From Flavobacteriia bacterium (GTDB lineage: Bacteria > Bacteroidota > Bacteroidia > Flavobacteriales_D > Crocinitomicaceae), in assembly GCA_947458955.1 (NCBI GenBank), contig CANGZT010000006.1, forward strand, positions 1-44,049: 44,049 bases of DNA, in the 5' to 3' direction. The position numbers and the translations under genes are program-made. The notes beneath the pieces are model-generated. The model saw only the letters and a list, made by a program, of their open reading frames with translations, was not told the origin of the DNA and did no database searches. Below, in pieces: positions 17,022 through 25,537 of the stretch. Numbering within the stretch: position 1 is the stretch's first letter; each line of letters starts with the position of its first letter.

Positions 17022-17720
17022 ATGACACAATTAGAGGGTATTTTATTGAATTTATTGCATGATAAAGCTTTATTAAAGCAAGAGGTGATTGGTGGTGCAC
17101 ATGAAAAATTTAATATGTTTAAAAAGTTAATGGCTGAAGAAGTTAAAAACTTAGGAAGTAAGTTAACTGATAAACGTATTCGTATGCAGTTTATCGATAA
17201 AGGAATCAATGAATGTCATGTTATGGCTGGAAGTGACGCTCTAGTTTTTCATCTACATACAAATGTGTTTACATTACCTTCAGAACACCCTTTTTGGAAA
17301 CACAATTACCTGAAAAAAGATTTTTCTAAAGGTTATTTTGGTGTAATTTATATCTACAACTTTTTAGCGAAATCAATTATCCAACAACATTTGGATGATG
17401 GAGGTGGTTTAATAGCTCGAATTTTTATAAACAAAGAAGGTGCTTTTTTTATAGAGGGTAGCCAACAAATTGCTGAAAAGTATTTGAGGTTAGGTAGACA
17501 CAAGTTTAATGAGAAAACAGCTAAAGAGATTTTTCTTCTAACTTCAATCAGTGCTGTTGATGTAGATTTAACGATTCCGAATTATGAAGAGGTAAATGCA
17601 ATATCAGTTGAACAATTACAAGAAATCAGCTCAAATTTAGGAATTCATACTGCAAAAAAATTAGGTTTTCAGTTACCTAACCATAATGAAATCTCTCATT
17701 TTGAGGATGAATTTGAATAA
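17022..17720 (+). CDS. Conserved protein of unknown function, coupled to proS
   Basis: I do not recognise a named family. The 232-residue protein is soluble, without signal peptide or membrane helix. It begins with a helical region (LEGILLNLLHDKALLKQEVIGG), followed by a predicted alpha/beta domain with MAGSDALVFHLHTNVFTLP, GYFGVIYIYNFLA, a DDGGGLIARIFINKEGAFFI strand pair, and an acidic C-terminus (HFEDEFE). The ATG chosen lies one base after the proS stop; the frame could extend six codons into proS, but that lacks support. The tight spacing implies co-translation with the synthetase. The DGGGLIARIFI beta-hairpin might bind a ligand, but nothing proves a function. Confidence 0.8.
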   Translation: MTQLEGILLNLLHDKALLKQEVIGGAHEKFNMFKKLMAEEVKNLGSKLTDKRIRMQFIDKGINECHVMAGSDALVFHLHTNVFTLPSEHPFWKHNYLKKDFSKGYFGVIYIYNFLAKSIIQQHLDDGGGLIARIFINKEGAFFIEGSQQIAEKYLRLGRHKFNEKTAKEIFLLTSISAVDVDLTIPNYEEVNAISVEQLQEISSNLGIHTAKKLGFQLPNHNEISHFEDEFE

Positions 17721-17765
17721 GGAATAAATATTTGTGTCAAAAAGTTTATTTTTTTTAAATAAATA

Positions 17766-17796
17766 TTTGCAAAAAGAGAAAAAACATCTATATTTG
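17766..17796 (+). promoter_or_regulatory. Full Bacteroidetes promoter for the tRNA-Glu genes
   Basis: TTTG (17766-17769), 19 bases, then TATATTTG (17789-17796) matches exactly the -33 TTTG, N19, -7 TAnnTTTG promoter of Bacteroidetes. The first tRNA begins 35 bases after the box. This is the only complete consensus promoter I found in the window, as expected for a stable-RNA gene. Confidence 0.82.
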
Positions 17797-17831
17797 CAAA
17801 CCGAAAATAAGAACACGTTCTTTTATTTCAC

Positions 17832-17906
17832 GGCCCATTCGTCTAGTGGTCAGGACGCCAGGTTTTCATCCTGGAAACAGGAGTTCGATTCTCCTATGGG
17901 CTGCCA
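17832..17906 (+). tRNA. tRNA-Glu (anticodon TTC), copy 1, CCA encoded
   Basis: The cloverleaf is complete. The acceptor pairs GGCCCAT with ATGGGCT, the D arm is GTCTAGTGGTCAGGAC, the anticodon stem is CCAGG/CCTGG around loop TTTTCAT with anticodon TTC, and the T arm is AGGAG-TTCGATT-CTCCT. Discriminator G is at 17903, followed by a genome-encoded CCA at 17904-17906. It reads GAA and, by wobble, GAG. Confidence 0.97.
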
Positions 17907-17913
17907 AATTTTT

Positions 17914-17985
17914 GGCCCATTCGTCTAGTGGTCAGGACGCCAGGTTTTCATCCTGGAAACAGGAGTTCGATTCTCCTATGGGCTG
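17914..17985 (+). tRNA. tRNA-Glu (anticodon TTC), copy 2, no encoded CCA
   Basis: All 72 bases are identical to copy 1, with starts 82 bases apart. After discriminator G (17985) the sequence reads CAAG, so the CCA end must be added by nucleotidyltransferase. It is a recent tandem duplication or a copy kept identical by gene conversion. It shares the upstream promoter and lies 37 bases before rpsT. Confidence 0.97.
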
Positions 17986-18022
17986 CAAGTTTTTAACTTA
18001 AATTAATTTAATATAAATTATT

Positions 18023-18274
18023 ATGGCTAATCATAAGTCTGCACAAAAAAGAATAAGATCTAACGAGTCTAAAAAACTACGTAACAAATACCAACACAAA
18101 ACTACTCGTAATGCTGTTCGTAAATTACGTTCATTAACTGACAAATCGGAAGCACAAACATTGTTTGTTAGTGTATCTTCATTGTTAGATAAATTAGCTA
18201 AGAAAAACATAATTCATGCTAACAAAGCAGCTAATTTAAAGTCTGGTTTAGCGGTTAAAATTAACAAATTGTAA
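18023..18274 (+). CDS. rpsT: 30S ribosomal protein S20
   Basis: An 83-residue, strongly basic helical protein beginning [22 protein letters not shown], the standard S20 start. It has a central [25 protein letters not shown] helix pair and a [14 protein letters not shown] end. It binds 16S rRNA near the 5' domain. It follows the tRNA-Glu pair with a 37-base gap and may be transcribed from the same promoter. A rho-independent terminator follows. Confidence 0.97.
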   Translation: MANHKSAQKRIRSNESKKLRNKYQHKTTRNAVRKLRSLTDKSEAQTLFVSVSSLLDKLAKKNIIHANKAANLKSGLAVKINKL

Positions 18275-18295
18275 AATTATTTGTAATTTATATTG

Positions 18296-18324
18296 AAAGG
18301 CTGTCTATTAGATAGCCTTTTTTT
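18296..18324 (+). terminator. Rho-independent terminator after rpsT
   Basis: The stem AAAGGCTGTCT / AGATAGCCTTT has a 3-base loop and is followed by a run of T to 18324. One pair is G-U on the plus strand. It ends the tRNA-Glu/rpsT unit; the porin gene starts 15 bases later. Confidence 0.82.
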
Positions 18325-18339
18325 ATTTGATTTATTTTA

Positions 18340-20076
18340 ATGCGATTACTCATAACAATATTAATTATGACCCTGTTTTTTGAGCCTATTCAGGCGCAAG
18401 AGTCATATTTACATAGGGTAATAGATACTATTAAAATATCTACAAGGATGGGGGGGTATAAGTTAGATTCTATAGATCTAATTTATACTGAAAAGTATAT
18501 TACTACTCCTAGTTCTTTCCATTCGCATCCTTTTGGGAAATTTGGAAATGACTATTTTTCATTTTTTGCAAATCAATTCAAACAAAATAGAATATTGCAA
18601 AATCCCGTTTTTCGATATACTGCTTTACCGCATTTAGGAGCTCATTATGGATTTGGAAGTAAAGGAACTCAATATTTGGTTGTAAACTATGATCAAAGTT
18701 TTTCTATCAAGACACATTTTACCCTGTCATATACTCGAAATGTGGCAACTGGTGCCTTTCGTTTTAATGCATTTGCAAACGATCTTTTTTCTATAGGAGT
18801 TATTCATAATGGTGATCATTGGTCTCATTCAGTTTCAGCAACAACATTCAAACAACATCGAAATTTAAGCGGAGGAGTGTCTTCTTTTGATGAAATAATT
18901 AAATATGGTCTTGACTTTGCTAAGGTAAGAAAACAAAATACCTCCGATTCTTTAACTCAGTTGAATATAAATACCGAAACTCAGTATAAGATTCAAAAAA
19001 AAGAGTCTTTAAATTATTTATCATTCGTCTTTAATAATAAGTTAAATATCGACAAACGAGTATTCAGAGAACAAGATTCATTAACGATTTGGTATCCAGG
19101 TCAAATTTTATTTGATACAACAAAAACGAGGGATTTGACTCAATTATCACGAATTGATAATCAATTTGGAGTTTTATATAAAAAACATGGATTTACATCT
19201 ACATTTTTAATAGATAAAGGCTATTGGATTTATAAAACGTTCTCTCAGCAAATACGAAATGAATTAGATTTTATAGCAAAATTTAATTTTAAAAAAGAAT
19301 CTTGGTTATTTGAGTCTAAAAATCAATTAAATATAGTTGGAGCAAATAATCAATCAAGTTTTTTTCTCTTCTTAAGTAAAAAAGGAGAAAAGTGTGATTT
19401 TTCATTAAATATAAATCAAACGAATCTTTTACCAACCCCAATGCAACGTGTATACATAACAAATACATTGAGTTATGTATTAGATGAGTTAAAATTACAA
19501 CATATACAAACTGCAAAACTTGAATTTAAACTTAAGACTAAACAAGCCTTCCATTTTTCAATATTCGGTGGGAATTTCAAAAATCAATATTATTTCCTTA
19601 AAAATAGATGGAGAAATGATACCTTGAGAAATGTATCCCAATTATCTGTTCAAATTAAAGGGGATTTAAATTATAAAATGGTGCATTTACAACCTAACCT
19701 AACAATTAATTTTATTGATAAGGTACAATTGATTCCAAAATATGATTTAAGAGCTCGACTTTTTTTATCTAAAGAATTAAAAAGAAAAGGTACATTAATA
19801 AATATTGGAACAGATTTTAATTATAAATCAACGTATCAGTTGATGACCTTTGATGATCGAATTTCTTTGTATAAAATGGATTATCAAAACAGTTACTTTT
19901 TGGATTATATGAATATTGACGCCTATATTTCAATGCAAATGGACGAGTTTAGAATGTATTTCAAAATGGAGAACATTGATAATTATTGGAATTTACCTAA
20001 TGCAAGTTTTGTTAAAAATTATCCTACATCTCCTGTAATTATGCGTTTAGGTTTAACTTGGGATTTTTTCAATTAA
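18340..20076 (+). CDS. Putative outer-membrane porin (Porin_10-like beta-barrel)
   Basis: A 578-residue exported protein with a signal peptide cleaved after IQAQ. The mature part consists of alternating strands with many aromatic residues, and it ends MRLGLTWDFFN, an aromatic C-terminal strand as expected for insertion by BamA. Blocks such as NDYFSFFANQFKQN, FRYTALPHLGAHYGFGSKG and the closing MYFKMENIDNYWNLPNASF resemble the putative porin family (PF14121) of Bacteroidetes. Pore function is inferred. A run of seven G at 18450-18456, within codon 37 onward, may be a slippage site. The last 8 bases overlap the end of the convergent lpxL-like gene. Confidence 0.82.
   Translation: MRLLITILIMTLFFEPIQAQESYLHRVIDTIKISTRMGGYKLDSIDLIYTEKYITTPSSFHSHPFGKFGNDYFSFFANQFKQNRILQNPVFRYTALPHLGAHYGFGSKGTQYLVVNYDQSFSIKTHFTLSYTRNVATGAFRFNAFANDLFSIGVIHNGDHWSHSVSATTFKQHRNLSGGVSSFDEIIKYGLDFAKVRKQNTSDSLTQLNINTETQYKIQKKESLNYLSFVFNNKLNIDKRVFREQDSLTIWYPGQILFDTTKTRDLTQLSRIDNQFGVLYKKHGFTSTFLIDKGYWIYKTFSQQIRNELDFIAKFNFKKESWLFESKNQLNIVGANNQSSFFLFLSKKGEKCDFSLNINQTNLLPTPMQRVYITNTLSYVLDELKLQHIQTAKLEFKLKTKQAFHFSIFGGNFKNQYYFLKNRWRNDTLRNVSQLSVQIKGDLNYKMVHLQPNLTINFIDKVQLIPKYDLRARLFLSKELKRKGTLINIGTDFNYKSTYQLMTFDDRISLYKMDYQNSYFLDYMNIDAYISMQMDEFRMYFKMENIDNYWNLPNASFVKNYPTSPVIMRLGLTWDFFN
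18450..18456 (+). repeat. Homopolymer G7 tract inside the porin gene
   Basis: Seven consecutive G in an A/T-rich genome, encoding the end of Met37 and Gly-Gly. The reading frame is intact at this length. A change by one base would truncate the porin after about 40 residues. It is a candidate for phase variation, but the tract is short. Confidence 0.6.
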
Positions 20077-21007
20077 ACTTATTTTCAAAACTTATTTTTT
20101 GTTTTTCTTGAAGTGTCTCTAAATCTTTCGGTACTGCTTTTTTCCAACGATTATGTGACCATAACCAAAACTCTGGTGCATTTAAAATCGTCTTTTCAAG
20201 TAGTTTAGTGTGTTTTTTTGTTATTTCACCCCATTGCAACCCTTTAGGATTTTCACAGATTAATTTAAAATTCACTTCATAACAGCCTCTTTTAACTTTT
20301 ACTATTTCAAAGTATACTACAGAATGATTGTATTGATGAGCAAGATATTCACAACCAAAAATTACAGGGGTTGGTTGATTTAGAAAATCAGTCCAAAATG
20401 ATTTTCGTTCGTCCCCAGGACTTTGATCTGATAAGAGAAGTGTTGCAAATGGTGTTTGTTCATTTTCAAATAGTTTATTGATGTTTGCAGATGACCCAAT
20501 GGTCATACCAAACCTTCCTCTTCTTGCGTTTAGTGCTTTGTCCCAAAAACCATTTTTTAAAGGCATACCAATACCTATTGAATGATGTTTTAAAGCAAGT
20601 GCTTGCGATGTTATCATCCATTCCCAATTGTTATAATGGCCTGAGACTAAAATAACATTTTTGTTTTTATCATATAATGCATTCATTACCTCAAGATTAT
20701 TGAACTTGAAACGTTTTTTCAATTCTGTTTTACTAATTGAAATGTTCTTGATACTTTCTGCAAGCAAATCGGTAAAATGTCTATAAAATTTACTTTGAAT
20801 GGTCAGCTGTTCTTTTTTTGTTTGATCTGGAAATGAATTTGATATATTCTTTAAAATTATTTTTTTTCTATATGGGAAAATAAATCTAAGTATCAAGTAT
20901 AGGAAATCTGTGAATATGTAAATAACACGAAGTGGCAGAAGAGACAATGGAAAAATTAACCCGTAAAAGAGGATGAAATTTAAAGCGTAGGATATTTTTT
21001 TCCCCAT
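20069..21007 (-). CDS. LpxL/HtrB-type lysophospholipid (lipid A) acyltransferase
   Basis: A 312-residue inner-membrane acyltransferase. An N-terminal hydrophobic anchor (FILFYGLIFPLSLLPLRVIYIF) precedes the catalytic HX4E motif GHYNNWEW (H124, E129). Downstream are a RRGRFGM block and LLSDQSPGD, which corresponds to the DQ-x-x-x motif of late acyltransferases. The C-terminal region has WLWSHNRWK, typical of the LpxL family. It would add a secondary acyl chain to lipid A or act on related lipids. Its start overlaps the end of rarA by 28 bases, so translation is probably coupled. Confidence 0.9.
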   Translation of the reverse strand: MGKKISYALNFILFYGLIFPLSLLPLRVIYIFTDFLYLILRFIFPYRKKIILKNISNSFPDQTKKEQLTIQSKFYRHFTDLLAESIKNISISKTELKKRFKFNNLEVMNALYDKNKNVILVSGHYNNWEWMITSQALALKHHSIGIGMPLKNGFWDKALNARRGRFGMTIGSSANINKLFENEQTPFATLLLSDQSPGDERKSFWTDFLNQPTPVIFGCEYLAHQYNHSVVYFEIVKVKRGCYEVNFKLICENPKGLQWGEITKKHTKLLEKTILNAPEFWLWSHNRWKKAVPKDLETLQEKQKISFENKFN

Positions 21008-22260
21008 AGGTTTTCTATTTGATTCTTTATTTCTTGTTCTTTCTTACTGCTTCCGGCGTGAAATAGATTGATATTACTCAAGTTTTCAGGCATAAATTCT
21101 TGAAAAACAAAGTTTCCATCATACTGATGAGCATATTCGTAATTTTCACCATAACCTAGTTCTTTCATTAATTTAGTGGGAGCATTCCTTAAATGTAATG
21201 GTACTCCAAGGTCACCTGTTTTTCTAACTAGCTCTTGAGCTTGATTGATTGCTTGGTATGCGGCATTTCCTTTAGGAGATGTTGCTAGATAAATAGCACA
21301 TTGAGATAGAATTATTCTTGATTCTGGCCATCCAATAGATTGAACAGATTGAAAGGTTGTATTTGCAATAACGAGTGCGGTTGGATTTGCCAAACCTATG
21401 TCTTCGCTTGCAGCAATCAATAACCTTCGTGCTATAAATTTAGGGTCTTCACCTCCTTCAATCATTCTCGCAAGCCAATATACAGCTGCATTTGGGTCAC
21501 TTCCTCTAATTGATTTAATAAAAGCAGAAATTATATCGTAATGATTTTCACCCTGCTTATCATAAATCGCTAAGGTACTACCAGCATTTTTTTCAACTAA
21601 ATCATTTGTAATATTTATTTCAGGTAAATCAGCACAAATTGTAATGATCAATTCGAATAGATTCAATAATCTTCGTGCATCACCACCAGAAATTCTTAAT
21701 AATAATTCTGTTTCTTTTAAATTGATTTTTTTTGTTTTTAAAAAGGGGTCTTCAGCAATTGCAAGTTCCAATAAATGAATTAGGTCAGATTTTCCATGAG
21801 ATTCTAACGTGTACACTTGACATCGGGATAACAACGCAGGAATGACTTCAAATGAAGGATTTTCAGTTGTCGCACCAATAAGGGTAATGATTCCTTTTTC
21901 AACTGCGTTTAAAAGAGAATCTTGTTGAGATTTAGAAAAACGATGTATTTCATCTATAAATAAGATTGTCCCATTTTGATTAAATAAACCACTATTTTCA
22001 ACTTTATGAATAACATCTCTTACATCTTTAACCCCTGAAGATATGGCAGAAATTGTATGTAGATGTTTATCTGCTTTCTGTGCAATTAAGTAAGCTAGGG
22101 TTGTTTTTCCTACACCAGGTGGGCCCCATAAGATCATTGATGGGACACGACCTTTTTCAATGCTTGAAAACAAAGGAGTTTGTTGACCAATCACATGTTT
22201 TTGGCCAATATATTTTTCAAGAGTTTTTGGACGCATTCGCTCCGCTAATGGTACGCTCAT
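20980..22260 (-). CDS. rarA: Replication-associated recombination protein A (MgsA/RarA AAA+ ATPase)
   Basis: A 426-residue clamp-loader-like AAA+ ATPase. It begins [19 protein letters not shown], the RarA N-terminus. Walker A is GPPGVGKTT (K52), Walker B FIDEIHRF (D103, E104), sensor 1 GATTENPSF, and sensor 2 lies in [10 protein letters not shown]. The C-terminal tetramerisation region includes [21 protein letters not shown] and the [14 protein letters not shown] block. It acts at stalled replication forks and on single-stranded DNA ends. It heads a two-gene minus-strand unit with the lipid A acyltransferase; the joint operon has no obvious functional logic. Confidence 0.97.
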   Translation of the reverse strand: MSVPLAERMRPKTLEKYIGQKHVIGQQTPLFSSIEKGRVPSMILWGPPGVGKTTLAYLIAQKADKHLHTISAISSGVKDVRDVIHKVENSGLFNQNGTILFIDEIHRFSKSQQDSLLNAVEKGIITLIGATTENPSFEVIPALLSRCQVYTLESHGKSDLIHLLELAIAEDPFLKTKKINLKETELLLRISGGDARRLLNLFELIITICADLPEINITNDLVEKNAGSTLAIYDKQGENHYDIISAFIKSIRGSDPNAAVYWLARMIEGGEDPKFIARRLLIAASEDIGLANPTALVIANTTFQSVQSIGWPESRIILSQCAIYLATSPKGNAAYQAINQAQELVRKTGDLGVPLHLRNAPTKLMKELGYGENYEYAHQYDGNFVFQEFMPENLSNINLFHAGSSKKEQEIKNQIENLWGKKYPTL

Positions 22261-22282
22261 CAGTTGAAAATAGATTACTTTT

Positions 22283-22290
22283 CAAAAGTA
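22283..22290 (-). promoter_or_regulatory. -7 promoter box upstream of rarA
   Basis: TACTTTTG on the minus strand fits TAnnTTTG and lies 22 bases before the rarA ATG. The -33 TTTG is absent at the standard distance. Confidence 0.45.
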
Positions 22291-22339
22291 CAAATAATCT
22301 TGTGGAAAATTAGTGTATGTAAGTTTACAGTAGAAATGT

Positions 22340-22347
22340 TAACTTTG
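22340..22347 (+). promoter_or_regulatory. -7 promoter box upstream of the lipoprotein-Pmp3 gene
   Basis: TAACTTTG, followed by CG, fits TAnnTTTG and lies 20 bases before the ATG at 22368. It shares the 107-base gap with the divergent rarA promoter. Confidence 0.5.
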
Positions 22348-22367
22348 CGTTCCTCATTTTATTAAAA

Positions 22368-23021
22368 ATGAAAAACATAGTTTATAATTTTCTTTTAATT
22401 AACATATTAATATTTGTTTCTTCATGTTCTACTTCAAATGAAGTTAGTCAAAATTCACGTTTACAAAAAAGAAAATATACTAACGGTTTTTATATTTCAT
22501 CACTTCACAAGAATAGAAAAAAAGAGATTTTTCCTAACGAAACCATTGAAAATAATGAGTTGATTGCAGTAGAAAAAACTACTGAAACTGAAAACACGAT
22601 CGCTTCTATTGATCATAATTTTGTTCCTCAAGAAAGTCCAAAATCTATGTCAGAAATCGAAGAAAAGGATATTAAAATAGATTATCAATTCAAAAAACAT
22701 ACCCCTGAAACATCGTCATTTTCTGAGTATAAACAAGAAGATTTTAGTCACAATAAAGTGAAATGGTTAAGAAATAACGAGGTTAAAAAGCTTTATTTTA
22801 AAAACACAAAGAAAGAAAAATCGCAAAAATCAAAAAAAGTTAATGATGAACAATTAATTTTTATTTTATTAATGGTATTGGCATTTTTACTGCCACCTCT
22901 ATCTGTTTTATTATTTACTAATATTGACTGGAAAAAAGTACTCATTGCAACAATTCTAACTTGTTTGTGGTGGGGGCCAGGGGTTTTGTATGCGATTTTA
23001 GTATTATTAGAAATTTTATAA
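22368..23021 (+). CDS. Lipoprotein with C-terminal YqaE/Pmp3 membrane domain
   Basis: A 217-residue protein with an unusual layout. It starts with a lipoprotein signal peptide (lipobox FVSSC, C20), followed by about 140 residues of hydrophilic, Lys/Glu-rich, probably disordered sequence. The last 50 residues form two membrane helices of the Pmp3/YqaE family: LAFLLPPLSVLLFTN, then IATILTCLWWGPGVLYAIL. Pmp3 proteins are normally about 52 residues and are linked to membrane potential and salt stress. If the lipobox is used, the protein is anchored at both ends, with the linker in the periplasm. The next gene starts 15 bases downstream and is also a lipoprotein. Confidence 0.8.
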   Translation: MKNIVYNFLLINILIFVSSCSTSNEVSQNSRLQKRKYTNGFYISSLHKNRKKEIFPNETIENNELIAVEKTTETENTIASIDHNFVPQESPKSMSEIEEKDIKIDYQFKKHTPETSSFSEYKQEDFSHNKVKWLRNNEVKKLYFKNTKKEKSQKSKKVNDEQLIFILLMVLAFLLPPLSVLLFTNIDWKKVLIATILTCLWWGPGVLYAILVLLEIL

Positions 23022-23036
23022 GTTATTATAATAAGA

Positions 23037-24212
23037 ATGAAGAGAATGATTTTAAGTATTTTAACAGGTGCGATGATTTTCACATCATGTAATGGAAGTA
23101 CAGCAAAAACTGTAGAAAAGGAAAATAACAATGCTTTAAATACAAAGGACACAATTGTAAAGGTTGAGGAAAAAATTGTGAAAGATTCTATTTATATAGA
23201 TTCATTTTTTACTGACATCGCCAATACGATTGCAGGGATTGATAATAACTTTGCTAAAACAAGAAAGTTAGGTTTTAATTATTCAAATCAAGTAAATATA
23301 CAGTATTCTATTTTTCAGAAGAATAAATTAAATCCTATTTCAAATTGGGTGGCTGAACGAAATTTAGTTCCTGCAGATAAAAAATGCAAAACATTATTTT
23401 ATCCTCTAGCGGGTGCTGATTTTGCTTATGCAAATGCATTTTTTAAAGAAGTTGATAACTACATTTTGGTGGGTTTAGAAAAACCGGGTTACTTACCTAA
23501 TTACAACTCTTTCAATAATGCTGCAATTGAAAATTACAGATCTCATATTTTCAATTCATTAGGTGTTTCTATGAAGTCCGGTTTTTTTAGAACAAATAGT
23601 ATGCGTGTTCAATTTAGTCAAAAATATGTGAATGGAACCTTGCATTCGCTATTGTTTTATTTAGCTCGATCAGGAAATAAAATTAGAAAAATCGGTCATT
23701 TTATTTTGAAAGATGATGCAACGTTGAGGTCGACTTTCGGTACAGAAGCAATGTTTAGTCCAGGTCTAGATATTGAATTTTTAACATCAGATAATAAAGT
23801 GAAACATTTATATTATTACAGCTTTGATTTAAGTGATGTAAATCCAAAAATTGATAACTTTTTTAAATGGGTTAGTTCATTTGGTGAGCACCATACTATG
23901 TTAAAAGCAGCATCATATTTAAATTCAAGAGATTATTTTAAAAAGACTAGAAATTATATACTTAATTCCAGTAATCTGATCGTTCAAGATGATAGTGGTA
24001 TTCCTTACAAATATTTTGTGAACGGAAAATGGACGATTAATTTGTTCGGAATTTACAAACGAGTAATACCTTTGTTTAGTACAAGAATTCAGCCCGATAT
24101 GGTGGCTGCTTACAAAGATACAACCAAATTAGTAACAGCTAAATTACCTTTTGGTATAGGATACAATACTGCATTTGGCGAAACTAATTTACAAGTGTTT
24201 TATAAAAAATAA
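23037..24212 (+). CDS. Lipoprotein of unknown function
   Basis: A 391-residue protein with signal peptide and lipobox FTSC (C18), so it is a membrane-anchored periplasmic or outer-membrane protein. A short linker with Lys/Glu and Thr precedes a folded domain from about residue 55. The most striking segment is TLFYPLAGADFAYANAFF followed by YILVGLEKPG. I recall similar FYP-x-x-G-x-DF segments in uncharacterised proteins of several phyla, with no function assigned. Later blocks are FSPGLDIEF, YYSFDLSD and the C-terminal LPFGIGYNTAFGETNLQVF. No catalytic motif is obvious. It lies between the Pmp3 fusion and a permease, 8 bases before the latter, so it probably belongs to their operon. Confidence 0.8.
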   Translation: MKRMILSILTGAMIFTSCNGSTAKTVEKENNNALNTKDTIVKVEEKIVKDSIYIDSFFTDIANTIAGIDNNFAKTRKLGFNYSNQVNIQYSIFQKNKLNPISNWVAERNLVPADKKCKTLFYPLAGADFAYANAFFKEVDNYILVGLEKPGYLPNYNSFNNAAIENYRSHIFNSLGVSMKSGFFRTNSMRVQFSQKYVNGTLHSLLFYLARSGNKIRKIGHFILKDDATLRSTFGTEAMFSPGLDIEFLTSDNKVKHLYYYSFDLSDVNPKIDNFFKWVSSFGEHHTMLKAASYLNSRDYFKKTRNYILNSSNLIVQDDSGIPYKYFVNGKWTINLFGIYKRVIPLFSTRIQPDMVAAYKDTTKLVTAKLPFGIGYNTAFGETNLQVFYKK

Positions 24213-24220
24213 ACATTAAG

Positions 24221-25537
24221 GTGAAATCTGGTAAAAAATTTGGTTTATACACAGCTATTATGATTGTTATTGCAAACATGGTAGGTACAGGTGTGTTTAC
24301 AAGTTTGGGGTTTCAAGTAATAGGTATAAAATCTGGTTCAGCGATTTTATTACTTTGGTTTATTGGGGGATTGATCTCATTTTTTGGTGCGTATTCCTAT
24401 GCAATTTTAGGATCTTTTTATAAAAAAAATGGGGGAGAATACCTTTTTCTTAAATCTGCATATTCTGAACAATTAGGTTTTTTGTCGGGTTGGATATCAT
24501 TTTTACTTGGCTTTGCTGCTCCTATTGCATTGGCTTGTTTTGGGTTTAGTTCTTATTTTTCAGGTATGCTTCATACAGATGAAAACTCTCACATACTTGG
24601 TATCCCATTAACTGATTTATATTCGGTTATAATTTTAGTTTGTATTACTCTAATGCACTCTTACAGTCATAAGGTGAGTGCATGGTTTCAAAATGTACTT
24701 TCAAGTCTAAAAATTTTAATACTAGTAATATTGATTTTGATAGGTTTTTCAATTGATCAAAAAACAGAAGTGAATTTTCATATTGACAATCATTTTATTG
24801 GTAATATATGGAATAAAGCCTTTGTTGTTTGTTTATTTTGGGTTACTTACGCGTATTCTGGTTGGAATGCAGCGGCATACATTGGTGGTGAAGTACGAAA
24901 TCCAAAAAAGAATTTACCTCTTGCTTTAATCGTAGGTACTGGAACAGTTTCAATTTTATATATACTGTTGAATTATGTTTTTCTCAAACATATACCTATA
25001 AGCGAAATGGCTGGTAAATTAGATATAGGGATCATTTATGCAGATAAGATTTTAGGAACTGTATGGGGGAGAGTATTTGGTGGTATTATTGCATTTTTGC
25101 TTTTATCAAGTATTTCAAGCATGGTACTAGCTGGTCCGAGAGTGACTAATGCTGTAGCTAAAGATTTTCCAAAATTGAATTGGTTTAGTCAAGAAAACGA
25201 GGCCGGAATACCTAAAAGAGCATTATGGATTCAAGCTTTAATTGTAATGATTTTTGTATTGACTTCTGGTTTTGAAAGTTTGATTACTATGATCGGATTT
25301 GTATTAAATTTATTTACAATGCTAACTGTAATTGGTTCAATTAGAGTTGGTTTGAGGATTAAAAAAGTAAGTGGGTTAGTTAATAAGTTTGTTTTTCCTA
25401 CTTTTCCTATTATTTTCTTAGCATTTCAGTCTTGGATATTGTGTTTTGGTTTGTATTCCAAAACGAAAGAATCATTAATTGGATTAGGTATAACCCTAAT
25501 CGGAATACCGGTTTACAAATGGGTAAAAAAGGATTAA
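24221..25537 (+). CDS. APC-superfamily amino acid permease
   Basis: A 438-residue transporter with about 12 hydrophobic segments. It opens with a GTG start and KSGKKFGLYTAIMIVIANMVGTGVFTSLG; the GTGVF unwound part of TM1 is the APC hallmark. TM6 contains FWVTYAYSGWNAAAYIGGEVRNPKKNLP, the other substrate-site helix (split here as AYSGWNAA and GGEVRNPKKNLP). The closest type is the LAT-like or basic APC permease; the amino acid cannot be predicted. Its end overlaps the serine hydrolase gene by 19 bases. Confidence 0.9.
   Translation: MKSGKKFGLYTAIMIVIANMVGTGVFTSLGFQVIGIKSGSAILLLWFIGGLISFFGAYSYAILGSFYKKNGGEYLFLKSAYSEQLGFLSGWISFLLGFAAPIALACFGFSSYFSGMLHTDENSHILGIPLTDLYSVIILVCITLMHSYSHKVSAWFQNVLSSLKILILVILILIGFSIDQKTEVNFHIDNHFIGNIWNKAFVVCLFWVTYAYSGWNAAAYIGGEVRNPKKNLPLALIVGTGTVSILYILLNYVFLKHIPISEMAGKLDIGIIYADKILGTVWGRVFGGIIAFLLLSSISSMVLAGPRVTNAVAKDFPKLNWFSQENEAGIPKRALWIQALIVMIFVLTSGFESLITMIGFVLNLFTMLTVIGSIRVGLRIKKVSGLVNKFVFPTFPIIFLAFQSWILCFGLYSKTKESLIGLGITLIGIPVYKWVKKD

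Noticed and set aside
17832-17985. Two 72-base identical units looked like a repeat or CRISPR-type array
   Set aside because: Both fold as complete tRNA-Glu genes; there are only two units and the 10-base spacer has no array character.
22297-22309. Single TGTGGAAAA-like 9-mer in the rarA gap as a DnaA box
   Set aside because: A single copy in A/T-rich sequence is expected by chance; no cluster.
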